Origin: Eubacteriales bacterium
GTDB taxonomy: Bacteria > Bacillota > Clostridia > Lachnospirales > Lachnospiraceae
Assembly: GCA_030524225.1 (NCBI GenBank)
Contig: JAUNGV010000003.1
Coordinates: 24,445 to 88,444 of the forward strand
DNA length: 64,000 bases
Reading direction: 5' to 3'
A program made the position numbers and the translations under genes. The notes under the pieces are model-generated. The model saw nothing but the letters and a program-made list of their open reading frames with translations. It did no database searches and was not told the DNA's origin. Shown piece after piece: positions 8,562-16,265 of the stretch (positions are counted from its first letter, which is position 1; the number at the start of each line of letters is the position of its first letter).

Positions 8562-10317
8562 CGCTTTGAAAAAAATCTGGGATTTTGCGGGAACAGAGCA
8601 GAACAATATCAGGAAAGCGGTGCTTCTCAACTTTATTTACGCCGTCTTTTATATGATGCAGATTGCGGCGGTTTACCGGATTGTGACAGCGCTGACGGAT
8701 GGGGAGAGCGGCGCGGCCCCTGCATGGGAGGCGTTTGGGCTGGTGCTGGTCAGTATTGCGGGAATGGCGCTGATTAAGACCTTTTCCCAGCTGCAGCAGA
8801 CCCACGCCGGATACTTTATGGCGGCGAACCGCCGGATTGAGATCGGCGAGAGGTTAAAGCGTGTGCCCATGGGATATTTCAACGACAACAGTCTCGGGGA
8901 GCTGTCGGGAATCGCGACGACGACGCTGGAAAATGTCGAGATGACCGCGCCGATGGTGCTGATCAATATCTTCGGCGGTCTGATCAACGCTCTTGTCTTT
9001 ACGGTGATGATTCTGCTGTTTGACTGGCGGATCGGCCTGCTCGTCGTTCTCGGGATCGCGCTGTATCTGGCGGTGACCTCCGCGATGGAGAGGAAGTCGG
9101 TCGTTGCCGCGCCCCGGAGGCAGCGGTCGGAATCGGCTCTCGTCGCGGCGGTGCTGGAATATGTACAGGGAATGAGCGTCGTCAAATCCTTCGGGCTGGC
9201 CGGACGGGGCGATTGCAGGCTGCGGGAGGCGCTGGAGGAGAACCGGCGCAGCAATCTGGCGATGGAGCAGCTGTTCACCCCCTATACGATGGGACAGGGC
9301 TTTTCCGTGCAGCTCTTTGGCGTGCTGATGATGGGAGCCGCCGTGCTCTTTTATCTGCAGGGAAGCATGACGGTGACGAACGCGCTGATGGTCGTGGTGA
9401 TATCCTTCCTCGTATTCGGACAGATCGAATCCGCGGGAAGCGGGATGTCGATCCTGCGCGTCGTCAGCAGTTCGATCGAGCAGGCGAACAGTATCAGTGA
9501 GGTGCCGCAGATGGATGAGGGAGGACGGGAGAGACAGCCGGACAGCCATGAGATCTGTCTGGAGGACGTCCGGTTCTCCTATGAGGACAGGGAGATTCTG
9601 CACGGGATCACAGTCCGAATCCCGGATCGGACGACGACGGCCATCGTGGGTCCCTCGGGTTCGGGGAAGACGACGCTGTGCAGTCTGATCGCGCGGTTCT
9701 GGGATGTGGACAGCGGACGGATCACGATCGGCGGGGAGGATGTGCGCGGGTATACCCTCGCCTCGCTGATGGATCAGATCTCGATGGTATTCCAGAACGT
9801 CTATCTGTTTGCCGATACGATTGAGAACAACATCAAATTCGGCAGGCCCCAGGCGACGCACGAGGAGGTCGTGGCGGCGGCCAGGGCGGCGTGCTGCGAC
9901 GATTTCATAGAGGCATTGCCGGACGGATATCAGACGGTGATCGGAGAGGGCGGCGCGTCTCTCTCCGGCGGCGAGAGACAGCGGATCTCGATTGCCCGGG
10001 CGATGTTAAAGGACGCGCCGGTCATCATTTTCGACGAGGCGACGGCAAACGTCGATCCGGAGAACGAGGACAGACTGCAGCGGGCGATCGAGGCGCTGAC
10101 CCGCGATAAGACGATTCTGATGATCGCGCACCGGTTGAAAACCGTGCAGAACGCCGATCAGATTCTCGTCGTGGACGGCGGGTGCATCGTGCAGCAGGGC
10201 AGCCACGAGATGCTGCTGCAGGAGCCCGGCCTCTACGCCGACTTCGTGCGGGGCAGAGAGAAGGCCGCGCAGTGGAGAATGGGGAAACAGTTCAGCCAGC
10301 CGGATGTGACAGACTAA
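8554..10317 (+). CDS. ABC exporter half-transporter, subunit 2 (membrane + ATPase)
   Basis: A 587-residue partner of the preceding subunit, starting at ATG 8554 inside its last codons. The membrane domain covers residues 1 to about 310. The ATPase has Walker A GPSGSGKTT near residue 366, signature LSGGERQRISIARA near 470, Walker B VIIFDEAT near 490 and the H-loop IAHRLK. Both subunits keep the catalytic Glu, so no degenerate site is obvious. The last nine or ten residues (QFSQPDVTD) are encoded by the left end of a dispersed repeat that begins at 10288, so the native C-terminus was probably replaced when that element landed. The TetR gene upstream is the likely regulator. Confidence 0.92.
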   Translation: MLNALKKIWDFAGTEQNNIRKAVLLNFIYAVFYMMQIAAVYRIVTALTDGESGAAPAWEAFGLVLVSIAGMALIKTFSQLQQTHAGYFMAANRRIEIGERLKRVPMGYFNDNSLGELSGIATTTLENVEMTAPMVLINIFGGLINALVFTVMILLFDWRIGLLVVLGIALYLAVTSAMERKSVVAAPRRQRSESALVAAVLEYVQGMSVVKSFGLAGRGDCRLREALEENRRSNLAMEQLFTPYTMGQGFSVQLFGVLMMGAAVLFYLQGSMTVTNALMVVVISFLVFGQIESAGSGMSILRVVSSSIEQANSISEVPQMDEGGRERQPDSHEICLEDVRFSYEDREILHGITVRIPDRTTTAIVGPSGSGKTTLCSLIARFWDVDSGRITIGGEDVRGYTLASLMDQISMVFQNVYLFADTIENNIKFGRPQATHEEVVAAARAACCDDFIEALPDGYQTVIGEGGASLSGGERQRISIARAMLKDAPVIIFDEATANVDPENEDRLQRAIEALTRDKTILMIAHRLKTVQNADQILVVDGGCIVQQGSHEMLLQEPGLYADFVRGREKAAQWRMGKQFSQPDVTD

Positions 10318-10452
10318 AATCGTGCCCGCACGCATTTGAGCCTGTCGCACCCGGTTGAGGGAGCGCCAGATCATGAGCAAAGGCAGCCGCGAAGCGGTGG
10401 AAAGCGCGTTAGCGCGGCTTTGCGAATGGCGCAGGTTGAACGGGTACAACTG
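10288..10452 (+). mobile_element. MITE-like dispersed repeat, copy A
   Basis: About 165 bp that aligns along its length with 48205-48360. Both copies start CAGTTCAGCCAGCCGG and end AACTG, giving short inverted termini. The core is nearly identical (GAGGGAGCGCC, ATCATGAGCAAAGGCAGCC, CGGCTTTGCGAATGGCGC). An internal stem is conserved (GCAAAG..GCCGCG with CGCGGC..TTTGC), while its loop differs between copies. It carries no transposase. Copy A starts inside the ABC subunit gene. A very short peptide frame (MSKGSREA...) exists in both copies but is too small to call a gene. Confidence 0.75.
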
Positions 10453-10477
10453 AAAACGCAATATTCTCGGAAGTCTG

Positions 10478-10503
10478 CGCCCCGGCCAATGCCGGGGCGT
10501 TTT
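10478..10503 (+). terminator. Intrinsic terminator after ABC exporter
   Basis: A perfect nine-bp GC stem (CGCCCCGGC with GCCGGGGCG, loop CAAT) is followed by TTTT. It lies after the MITE-like element and ends the exporter operon. Confidence 0.85.
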
Positions 10504-10514
10504 GGCTGTGGAAA

Positions 10515-10560
10515 CGGATATTCGCGTCGCCCCGTCGCGAGAAACGCTCCGGAAGGGAAG
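10515..10560 (+). repeat. Mosaic hairpin repeat R2, copy a (degenerate)
   Basis: CGGATATTCGCGTCGC followed by CCGTCGCGAGAAACGCTCC and GGAAGGGAAG matches the 3' modules of the R2 repeat family seen at 45.9, 49.9, 53.9, 58.0 and 63.3 kb. An ATG follows at 10566 but its frame is short, so this copy seems not to serve a gene. Confidence 0.65.
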
Positions 10561-10853
10561 AAAACATGGTAAAATACAATAAAAGCGAAAAACGTTACAT
10601 ATAAGAAGAAAAATATAAGAATTACGTTACAAAACAGGGAAAATTATTGGGAATTATGTGACGGGCTGACATGCAGAATAATGTGCAGGGGCGGGGGAAA
10701 GCGATGTTTCGGAGAAAAAGTGATGATTTACACGCAGACCCATGACATTGGAAAGGTGTTGAATCATCAGCAGGCGATACTAGAAGCGTACCGGCAGGAT
10801 ATTGCGCGCTCCTGCATCCGGCGTCGGATGCGACTGGCGAGAAATAAGAGCAT
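10561..10853 (+). other. AT-rich spacer with possible ATPase gene fragment
   Basis: No intact gene is visible. The octamer ACGTTACA occurs at 10592 and again at 10624, 32 bases apart. Bases about 10730-10810 encode DIGKVLNHQQAILEAYRQDI, which resembles the region just after the ATPase domain in AAA+/DUF4143 proteins and may be a second fragment of the remnant at 11001-11459. This assignment is tentative. Confidence 0.35.
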
Positions 10854-10968
10854 GATATTTCCGGAAGTAAAAAAGCGATATTTTCGGAAGTGAAAACATA
10901 ATATTTTCGGAAGCGAAAGTGCGATATTCTTGGAAGTGAAAACTTGATATTCCCGGAAGTCGGAGATA
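10854..10968 (+). repeat. Tandem repeat, five units of exactly 23 bp
   Basis: Units start at 10854, 10877, 10900, 10923 and 10946. Each reads approximately GATATTTTCGGAAGTGAAAA plus three bases, with substitutions but no length change. The strict 23-bp register over five units is unlike random AT-rich DNA. It lies between two fragments of a probable ATPase gene and 519 bases before the AraC gene. Confidence 0.85.
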
Positions 10969-11000
10969 TACTGGCGATATCTTTGTGTGTACGGAGGTGA

Positions 11001-11459
11001 CTATGGAATCCGGCTCTGCGCTCTAAGACAGCAATCCGTACCTCTCCCAAAAGACAATTCGTGGATCCGTCTATTGCGGCGGCCGTTATGCGCTTGACCC
11101 CATCGAGATTGCTGGAGGATTTTAATTATTTTGGCTTCCTTTTTGAATCTCTGTGCGATCGGGATTTGCGGATCTACGCGGAAGCGATTGACGGTCAGGT
11201 ATTCCATTACCGGGATGGAAGCGGTCTGGAAGCTGACGCTGTCATCGCTCTACACGATGGACGCTGGGCTGCGGTAGAAGTCAAGCTGGGATCAAAAGAG
11301 ATTGAAGAGGCTGCCGTGCATCTGTTGGATCTGAAACAGAAAGTTAATACAGAGAAAATGAAGGAACCTTCCTTTTTGATGATACTGACGGGAACAGAGC
11401 TTGCCTATCGCAGGGATGACGGCGTTTATGTTGTTCCTGTGGGCTGTCTGAAAGAGTAG
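11001..11459 (+). pseudogene. C-terminal remnant of AAA+ ATPase with DUF4143 domain
   Basis: The frame is open from 11001, just after a TGA at 10998, to the stop at 11457-11459. It encodes WNPALRSKTAIRTSPKRQFV and continues through DPSIAAA, GFLFESLCVRDL-like sequence (GFLFESLCDRDLRIYAEA), GLEADAV, AAVEVKLGSKE and a final YVVPVGCLKE. These are the hallmarks of the C-terminal, nuclease-like DUF4143 half of COG1373 ATPases, which are normally over 400 residues. The AAA+ domain with Walker motifs is absent, so only about 150 codons survive. A GTG at 11061 could allow translation of a fragment, but no good ribosome binding site precedes it. Confidence 0.75.
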
Positions 11460-11462
11460 ATG

Positions 11463-11482
11463 GAGCGCTCCGGAATGGGGAA
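11463..11482 (+). repeat. R2 repeat fragment serving as ribosome binding site, copy c
   Basis: GAGCGCTCCGGAATGGGGAA is the 3' end of the R2 mosaic repeat. Its GGAATGGGG sits seven bases before the AraC start at 11487 and appears to be that gene's Shine-Dalgarno sequence. Confidence 0.55.
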
Positions 11483-11486
11483 GCAT

Positions 11487-12383
11487 ATGGAAGAAATCAT
11501 GGTGGGATATGCCTCGGTGCATGAATATGAGCATGAGATTGTCAGACCGGACGACGGGCTGCCGGCGCGCTATTTTTTCAGCAATGACGGAAGGCCCGCG
11601 ATGGTGCCGCTGCACTACCATGACGCTGTGGAGATCATGTACTGCACGAAAGGCTGCGTGTCAGTGACAAAGGGCAACGAGACCTTCCTGCTGCAGGAGG
11701 GGGATACGGTGGTGTATAACATCAATGAGATGCACATGACGCTCTGCCGCAACAGCTACACAACGGCCTATGTGATTCAGATTCTCGCGCCTTTTGTCCA
11801 GACAGTCAGCGGGATGTCGGAGACATCGTTCCGCGTGCCGCTCCTTTCTGATGGAAACGCGACGCTGCGCCAGAGAGAGCAGGTGGAGGAACTGGAGCGA
11901 TCGATCGAGTCGTTTTTCACTATCACGAAGGAACTGGCACAGGATCCCTGTCTCTTTATCCGGGCGCAGGGAAGCTTGTGCGAGATTCTCTACCAGCTGT
12001 TCCGCAATTTTCAAGACACGCAGGCAAAGGTGCCGCACCGCAACCAGAAGAATTACGACAGAATCCGAAGGATCCGGGAGTATATCGACAGCCACTACGC
12101 GGCGGGGATTTCGCTGGAGAATATGGCGGCGCACATCGGGGTGAGCACTTCATATTTCTCCCGTTTTTTCACGGAGAATTTCGGACAGAGCTTTTTGCAG
12201 TACCTCTATCAGATCCGTCTGGAGCACGCCTATGTGGACGTGATCACGACGAATACGCCGCTGCTGGAAGCGGCGTTGGACAACGGCTTTTCCAGCTATT
12301 CGCTGTTTAACACGAAATTCAAGGAGACGTACGGGCTGACGCCCGCCCAGGCAAGACGGCTGTACTCGGGACAGAAGACGTAG
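11487..12383 (+). CDS. AraC-family regulator with N-terminal cupin domain
   Basis: Start chosen at ATG 11487, behind GGAATGGGG, although an in-frame ATG exists at 11460 overlapping the previous stop. The 298-residue product has an N-terminal cupin sensor (PLHYHDAVEIMYCTKGCVSV, GDTVVYNINEMHM) and two C-terminal helix-turn-helix motifs typical of AraC (ISLENMAAHIGVSTSYFSRF and PLLEAALDNGFSSYSLFNTK, ending GLTPAQARRL). It lies 312 bases before a large GH78 gene on the same strand, so it is the probable sensor-activator of that rhamnosidase, perhaps responding to rhamnose or a rhamno-oligosaccharide. The ligand is inferred from context only. Confidence 0.88.
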   Translation: MEEIMVGYASVHEYEHEIVRPDDGLPARYFFSNDGRPAMVPLHYHDAVEIMYCTKGCVSVTKGNETFLLQEGDTVVYNINEMHMTLCRNSYTTAYVIQILAPFVQTVSGMSETSFRVPLLSDGNATLRQREQVEELERSIESFFTITKELAQDPCLFIRAQGSLCEILYQLFRNFQDTQAKVPHRNQKNYDRIRRIREYIDSHYAAGISLENMAAHIGVSTSYFSRFFTENFGQSFLQYLYQIRLEHAYVDVITTNTPLLEAALDNGFSSYSLFNTKFKETYGLTPAQARRLYSGQKT

Positions 12384-12695
12384 GGACAGGGGGATGCTCC
12401 GAAATGGGGAGTAGGATCTGCAAAAAAATGTTCTGTTTGTAAAGACCTCGTTTTAGAAACAGAGGCGGGCACAGCCACATCAGGATAATATCCGGTAGAA
12501 AACAGGGTGAAAACTGCATAGAATTCATTGCTTTTTCCTTCGTATAATGGAATACGGAGAAAAGGCTGATGGCACAGCGCGCCGATGGGAGTCCTGCTCC
12601 TGTCGGTGTTTTTTATTTTCGCCGAAGACGACTCTGAACGAATGCTGTATCGTGACGGTGCGCGGAAAACAAGTGACAAGAAATGGAGATTGGGT
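12384..12695 (+). other. Intergenic region upstream of GH78
   Basis: A 312-bp gap with a perfect -10 hexamer TATAAT at 12543-12548 but no convincing -35 at the right distance, which fits an activator-dependent promoter under the AraC regulator. In-frame codons upstream of 12696 are open, but they read as spacer (SVFFIFAEDDS) and lack a ribosome binding site. No other element was recognised. Confidence 0.45.
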
Positions 12696-15600
12696 ATGGG
12701 GATGACAGAGCTTTATGATTTTCAGGTGGAGTATCAGGATATGCCGCTGGGGCTGGATTGTGAGAGACCGCGGTTTTCATGGAAAATGAAGACGGACCGG
12801 AAGAATGCGGCTCAGAGCGCGTACCGGCTGACAGTCCGGAAAGTGGGATTGCAGAGCACTTATCTTGTCTGGGACAGCGGCAGGATCGAGTCGGCCCGGA
12901 GCAACGAGATCTTCTATGAGGGTGAGGCGCTGGAAGCCTGCACCCGTTATGCAGCGCAGGTGTCTGTGTGGGATGAGCTCGGACAGGAGAGCCGGGCGCA
13001 GACATGGTTCGAGACGGGGCTGATGAATCCGTCGATCGGGGCGTGGGAGGGAGCACAGTTTATCGGCCCGTCTCGCTATTCGATGTGCGCGGCCCTGCGC
13101 GGAATCTTTGCGATTGAGACCCGGCTGCGGTTTGCGCCGGGGAGCGGGCGCGGCGGTATCGTGTTCGGCGCGCAGGATGAGCGGCTGCTCGATTCGCGGA
13201 TGAACGAGTACGGGATCGAGGGAGAGCACTGCATCCGGTATGAGTTGGATATGCGCAGCCTGCCGGCGCAGCTGCTGATCTACCGGATCGGCTACGCGAA
13301 GGGAGACAATGCCCGGGAGCCCTTCGCGCGCGTGACGGCGGCGGACTGGGAGAGCGGGGAGCCGGTGATTACGCAGGAGAACCGCTATGAGGAGCACACT
13401 CTCCGCGTCGAGGTGACGGGCGACTGCGCCTATGCGTATCTGGACGGTCATCTGATCGACGCCGTGGAAAAGGAGTTCGACGGGCACAAGGTCAGGGAGC
13501 CGCGTCAGCTCAATCCCCGGCGGTTCAACGACTGCATCACCTACCCGCGTCTGAATGAGATCGGCTTCTGCGCGGGCGAGGGGGACACGGTGTATTTCGA
13601 ACGGCTCACGGTGCAGAATCTCCGGACGCCCTGCGCGGTGGTGGTGGAGGAGAGACCCTCCGGCGGCCTGTATGGTGAGGAGAGTATTTTTGCCGGGAAG
13701 CTTCCCGCGGAGAACGGCTGGTTCTGCCTGCGCGGCGGCGTATCGGCGGCGGATGCGGACTGCGCCGGAGGCGCTGCCGTGACAGCGTGTCCGCGGTCGG
13801 TTTCGATTCCGATGCTGCGCACCGTTTTTTCTGTCAGAAAGGGAGCGAAGCTGCGCGCAGCCAGACTGTACGCGACGGCGCGGGGGATTTACGACTGCCG
13901 GATCAACGGAGAGGCGATCACACAGGAGTGGTTCGCGCCGGGCTGCTCGCAGTTTGATAAGCATCTGATGTACCAGACGTACGATGTGACAGGACTGCTG
14001 CGGGAGGGAGAGAACGGAATCGGCGTCACGCTCGCCTCCGGCTGGTGGAGCGATGCGCAGACGTATGTGCTGCGCAATTACAATTACTACGGCGACCGGG
14101 AGTCCTTTCTGGGCAGGCTGGTGCTGACCTACGAGGACGGCAGCCGGGACGTGATTGTGACCGGCCCGGAGAGCTGGCGCTATTTCGGAAAGGGGCCGTA
14201 CACCTACGCGGGATTTTTCCACGGAGAGAGGCTCGACGGGGGCAGACTCGATGTGTACGAGAGGTATTCGCTGCCGGAGTATGATGAGAGCGGCTGGGAG
14301 GCGGCACAGGCGATTTGTCCCGACCCGATCCGGGGCTTTGACGACGTGCCGATCGCGTGCTTTGCGAACTGGCCGGATGTCAACGGACAGGAACCGGAAC
14401 TGGTGGGCTCTTATCAGGCTCCGGTGCGGGAGTACTGCCGTGTGTGCGCCAAATCCATGACCGAGCCGAGAAAAGGTCTCTATCTCTATGATCTGGAACA
14501 GGAAATGGCGGGCGTGCCGGAACTGACCTTCCACGAAAAGGCGGGAACCGTCGTGACGATCCGGTACGGGGAGATGCTCTATCCGGCGCTGGAGGAATAC
14601 GGCGGGATGTGCGGAATGATGCTGCTGGAAAATTACCGGGATGCGTCCAGCACGGATATTTATATCTGCCGCGGCGATGAGGGCGGCGAGACGTACTGTC
14701 CGAAGTTCACCTTCCACGGCTACCGCTACATCGAGATCAGCGGGATCTCCCGGCCGCTGCCTCCGGAGGAGGTGGTCAGCATCCAGCTCTCCTCGATTCC
14801 GGAGCTCACGGGCGCATTCGAGAGCTCCCACGCGCTGCTCAACCGTTTTGTGGAAAACGTGCGCTGGTCCCAGCTGTGCAATTTTATCAGCATCCCGACC
14901 GACTGCCCGCAGCGGAATGAGCGCATGGGCTGGGCAGGGGATACGCACGTATTCTGCGGCACGGCGAACCGGAACAGTGATCTGCGGCTCTTTTACTACC
15001 GCTCGCTGGAAGCATTCTGCGATCTGCAGAGAGAGAACGGACAGTTTCCCGAGGTGGCGCCCGCAGGCGGCGGCTTCGGCGGCATCACCTATGAGAGCGC
15101 GCCGATTTACATGACATGGGAGCTGTACCGGCTCTACGGGGACGGGGAGATCGTCCGCAAGATGTATCCGGCGCTGGAGCGCTACATGGAGTATCTGCGG
15201 GCACAGTCGATGCCGGGACTTACCTTTGTCGGGCCGCTGGGTGACTGGCTGGCACCGGAGGAGACGGATATGAATCTGCTCTGGAATGCCTTCTACGGGA
15301 GGGACTGCCTCCTGATGGGTAAGATGGCAGCGGTGCTCGGCGACCGGGAGAAAGAGGAGCGGTATGCGGCGCTCCACGAGGAGGCGGTCTCCTATTGGAA
15401 CAGGACATTTGTGGACCCGCAGACGGGACGGACGGTGACGGCGGACGGCGCGCCGGTGGACACGCAGTGCTCCTATGCCCTGCCGCTGTGCTACGGCCTG
15501 ATTCCGGAGGAAAACAGGGCGCTGATGGGAGAACATCTGGCGCGCAAGGTCAGGGAGAGCGGCTGCCGGATCACGACAGGGTTCTTTGGCACCGGCCTGA

Positions 15601-16076
15601 TCAACGAGGCGCTGACGGAGACGGGACACGCTGATCTGGCGTTCTCTCTGATGCTGCAGACGGCGTATCCGTCGTGGCTCTATCCGGTCACCCAGGGGGC
15701 GACGACGATCTGGGAGCGCTGGAACTCTTATACTGTGGAAAACGGCTTTGGCGGCAACAACGATATGAACTCCTTCAATCACTACTCGCTGGGCAGCGTC
15801 GTCTCGTGGCTCTACCGGACGGTACTGGGTATTCGTGAGGACGAGGAGAAGCCTGGCTACGCCCACTTCTTCCTGACACCGCACGCGCAGTCGCTGGACT
15901 GGGCGAAGGGTGGCATCGAGACAACCTACGGGCGGATTGAGAGCGCATGGGAGAGAGCGGAGGACGGCAAAAAGGTCTACCGCTTCCGGATTCCGGCGAA
16001 CACGAGGGCGACGGTAACGCTTCCGGGACGGGAGCCGGAGGAGTACGGCGCGGGAGAGTATTGTATCGAAATGTAG
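12696..16076 (+). CDS. Alpha-L-rhamnosidase, GH78 (large form)
   Basis: A 1126-residue cytoplasmic enzyme with no signal peptide. ATG 12696 is chosen because AAATGGAGA precedes it and the product then starts at the family's usual LYDFQVEYQDMPLGLDCERP. The order is an N-terminal FN3-like domain (residues 1-105), an inserted lectin-like sandwich (about 110-320), rhamnosidase N and beta domains, then the (alpha/alpha)6 barrel. The catalytic stretch DCPQRNERMGWAGD near residues 736-750 carries the general acid Asp, and GDWLAPEE follows near 848. It removes terminal alpha-L-rhamnose from rhamnogalacturonan or glycoside oligomers. The lectin-like insertion makes it longer than typical GH78. Its own terminator follows. 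Confidence 0.93.
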   Translation: MGMTELYDFQVEYQDMPLGLDCERPRFSWKMKTDRKNAAQSAYRLTVRKVGLQSTYLVWDSGRIESARSNEIFYEGEALEACTRYAAQVSVWDELGQESRAQTWFETGLMNPSIGAWEGAQFIGPSRYSMCAALRGIFAIETRLRFAPGSGRGGIVFGAQDERLLDSRMNEYGIEGEHCIRYELDMRSLPAQLLIYRIGYAKGDNAREPFARVTAADWESGEPVITQENRYEEHTLRVEVTGDCAYAYLDGHLIDAVEKEFDGHKVREPRQLNPRRFNDCITYPRLNEIGFCAGEGDTVYFERLTVQNLRTPCAVVVEERPSGGLYGEESIFAGKLPAENGWFCLRGGVSAADADCAGGAAVTACPRSVSIPMLRTVFSVRKGAKLRAARLYATARGIYDCRINGEAITQEWFAPGCSQFDKHLMYQTYDVTGLLREGENGIGVTLASGWWSDAQTYVLRNYNYYGDRESFLGRLVLTYEDGSRDVIVTGPESWRYFGKGPYTYAGFFHGERLDGGRLDVYERYSLPEYDESGWEAAQAICPDPIRGFDDVPIACFANWPDVNGQEPELVGSYQAPVREYCRVCAKSMTEPRKGLYLYDLEQEMAGVPELTFHEKAGTVVTIRYGEMLYPALEEYGGMCGMMLLENYRDASSTDIYICRGDEGGETYCPKFTFHGYRYIEISGISRPLPPEEVVSIQLSSIPELTGAFESSHALLNRFVENVRWSQLCNFISIPTDCPQRNERMGWAGDTHVFCGTANRNSDLRLFYYRSLEAFCDLQRENGQFPEVAPAGGGFGGITYESAPIYMTWELYRLYGDGEIVRKMYPALERYMEYLRAQSMPGLTFVGPLGDWLAPEETDMNLLWNAFYGRDCLLMGKMAAVLGDREKEERYAALHEEAVSYWNRTFVDPQTGRTVTADGAPVDTQCSYALPLCYGLIPEENRALMGEHLARKVRESGCRITTGFFGTGLINEALTETGHADLAFSLMLQTAYPSWLYPVTQGATTIWERWNSYTVENGFGGNNDMNSFNHYSLGSVVSWLYRTVLGIREDEEKPGYAHFFLTPHAQSLDWAKGGIETTYGRIESAWERAEDGKKVYRFRIPANTRATVTLPGREPEEYGAGEYCIEM

Positions 16077-16086
16077 AGAGCATGGG

Positions 16087-16125
16087 CTGTGAAAAACGGA
16101 TTCCCGTTTTTCACAGTCTTTTTAT
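16087..16125 (+). terminator. Intrinsic terminator after GH78
   Basis: CTGTGAAAAACGG pairs with CCGTTTTTCACAG across a four- or five-base loop and is followed by TCTTTTTAT. It lies ten bases after the GH78 stop and makes that gene monocistronic. Confidence 0.92.
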
Positions 16126-16265
16126 GAAGGCAAAAGCATCTGCCGGATAAAACTGTTTGACTGGACCAGGCACAGTTGTCCGTGGACTGGGTGATACAGG
16201 AGAGATTCACCTCGCTGCCGCCATTTTGTAGTATACTAAAAGTATTTCAATCACGGAGGGGTGCT

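Noticed and set aside
10374-10454. Short peptide frame MSKGSREA... in both MITE-like copies
   Set aside because: Only about 23-26 codons, inside a structured repeat, with no ribosome binding site; conservation is explained by the DNA/RNA structure.
10854-10968. Possible CRISPR array
   Set aside because: Units are contiguous 23-mers without unique spacers, and no cas genes are nearby.
12777-15884. Open minus-strand frame of more than 1000 codons opposite the GH78 gene
   Set aside because: It is antisense to a well-conserved rhamnosidase, has an Arg/His/Leu-rich composition typical of shadow frames in GC-rich DNA, and has no ribosome binding site or family motifs.
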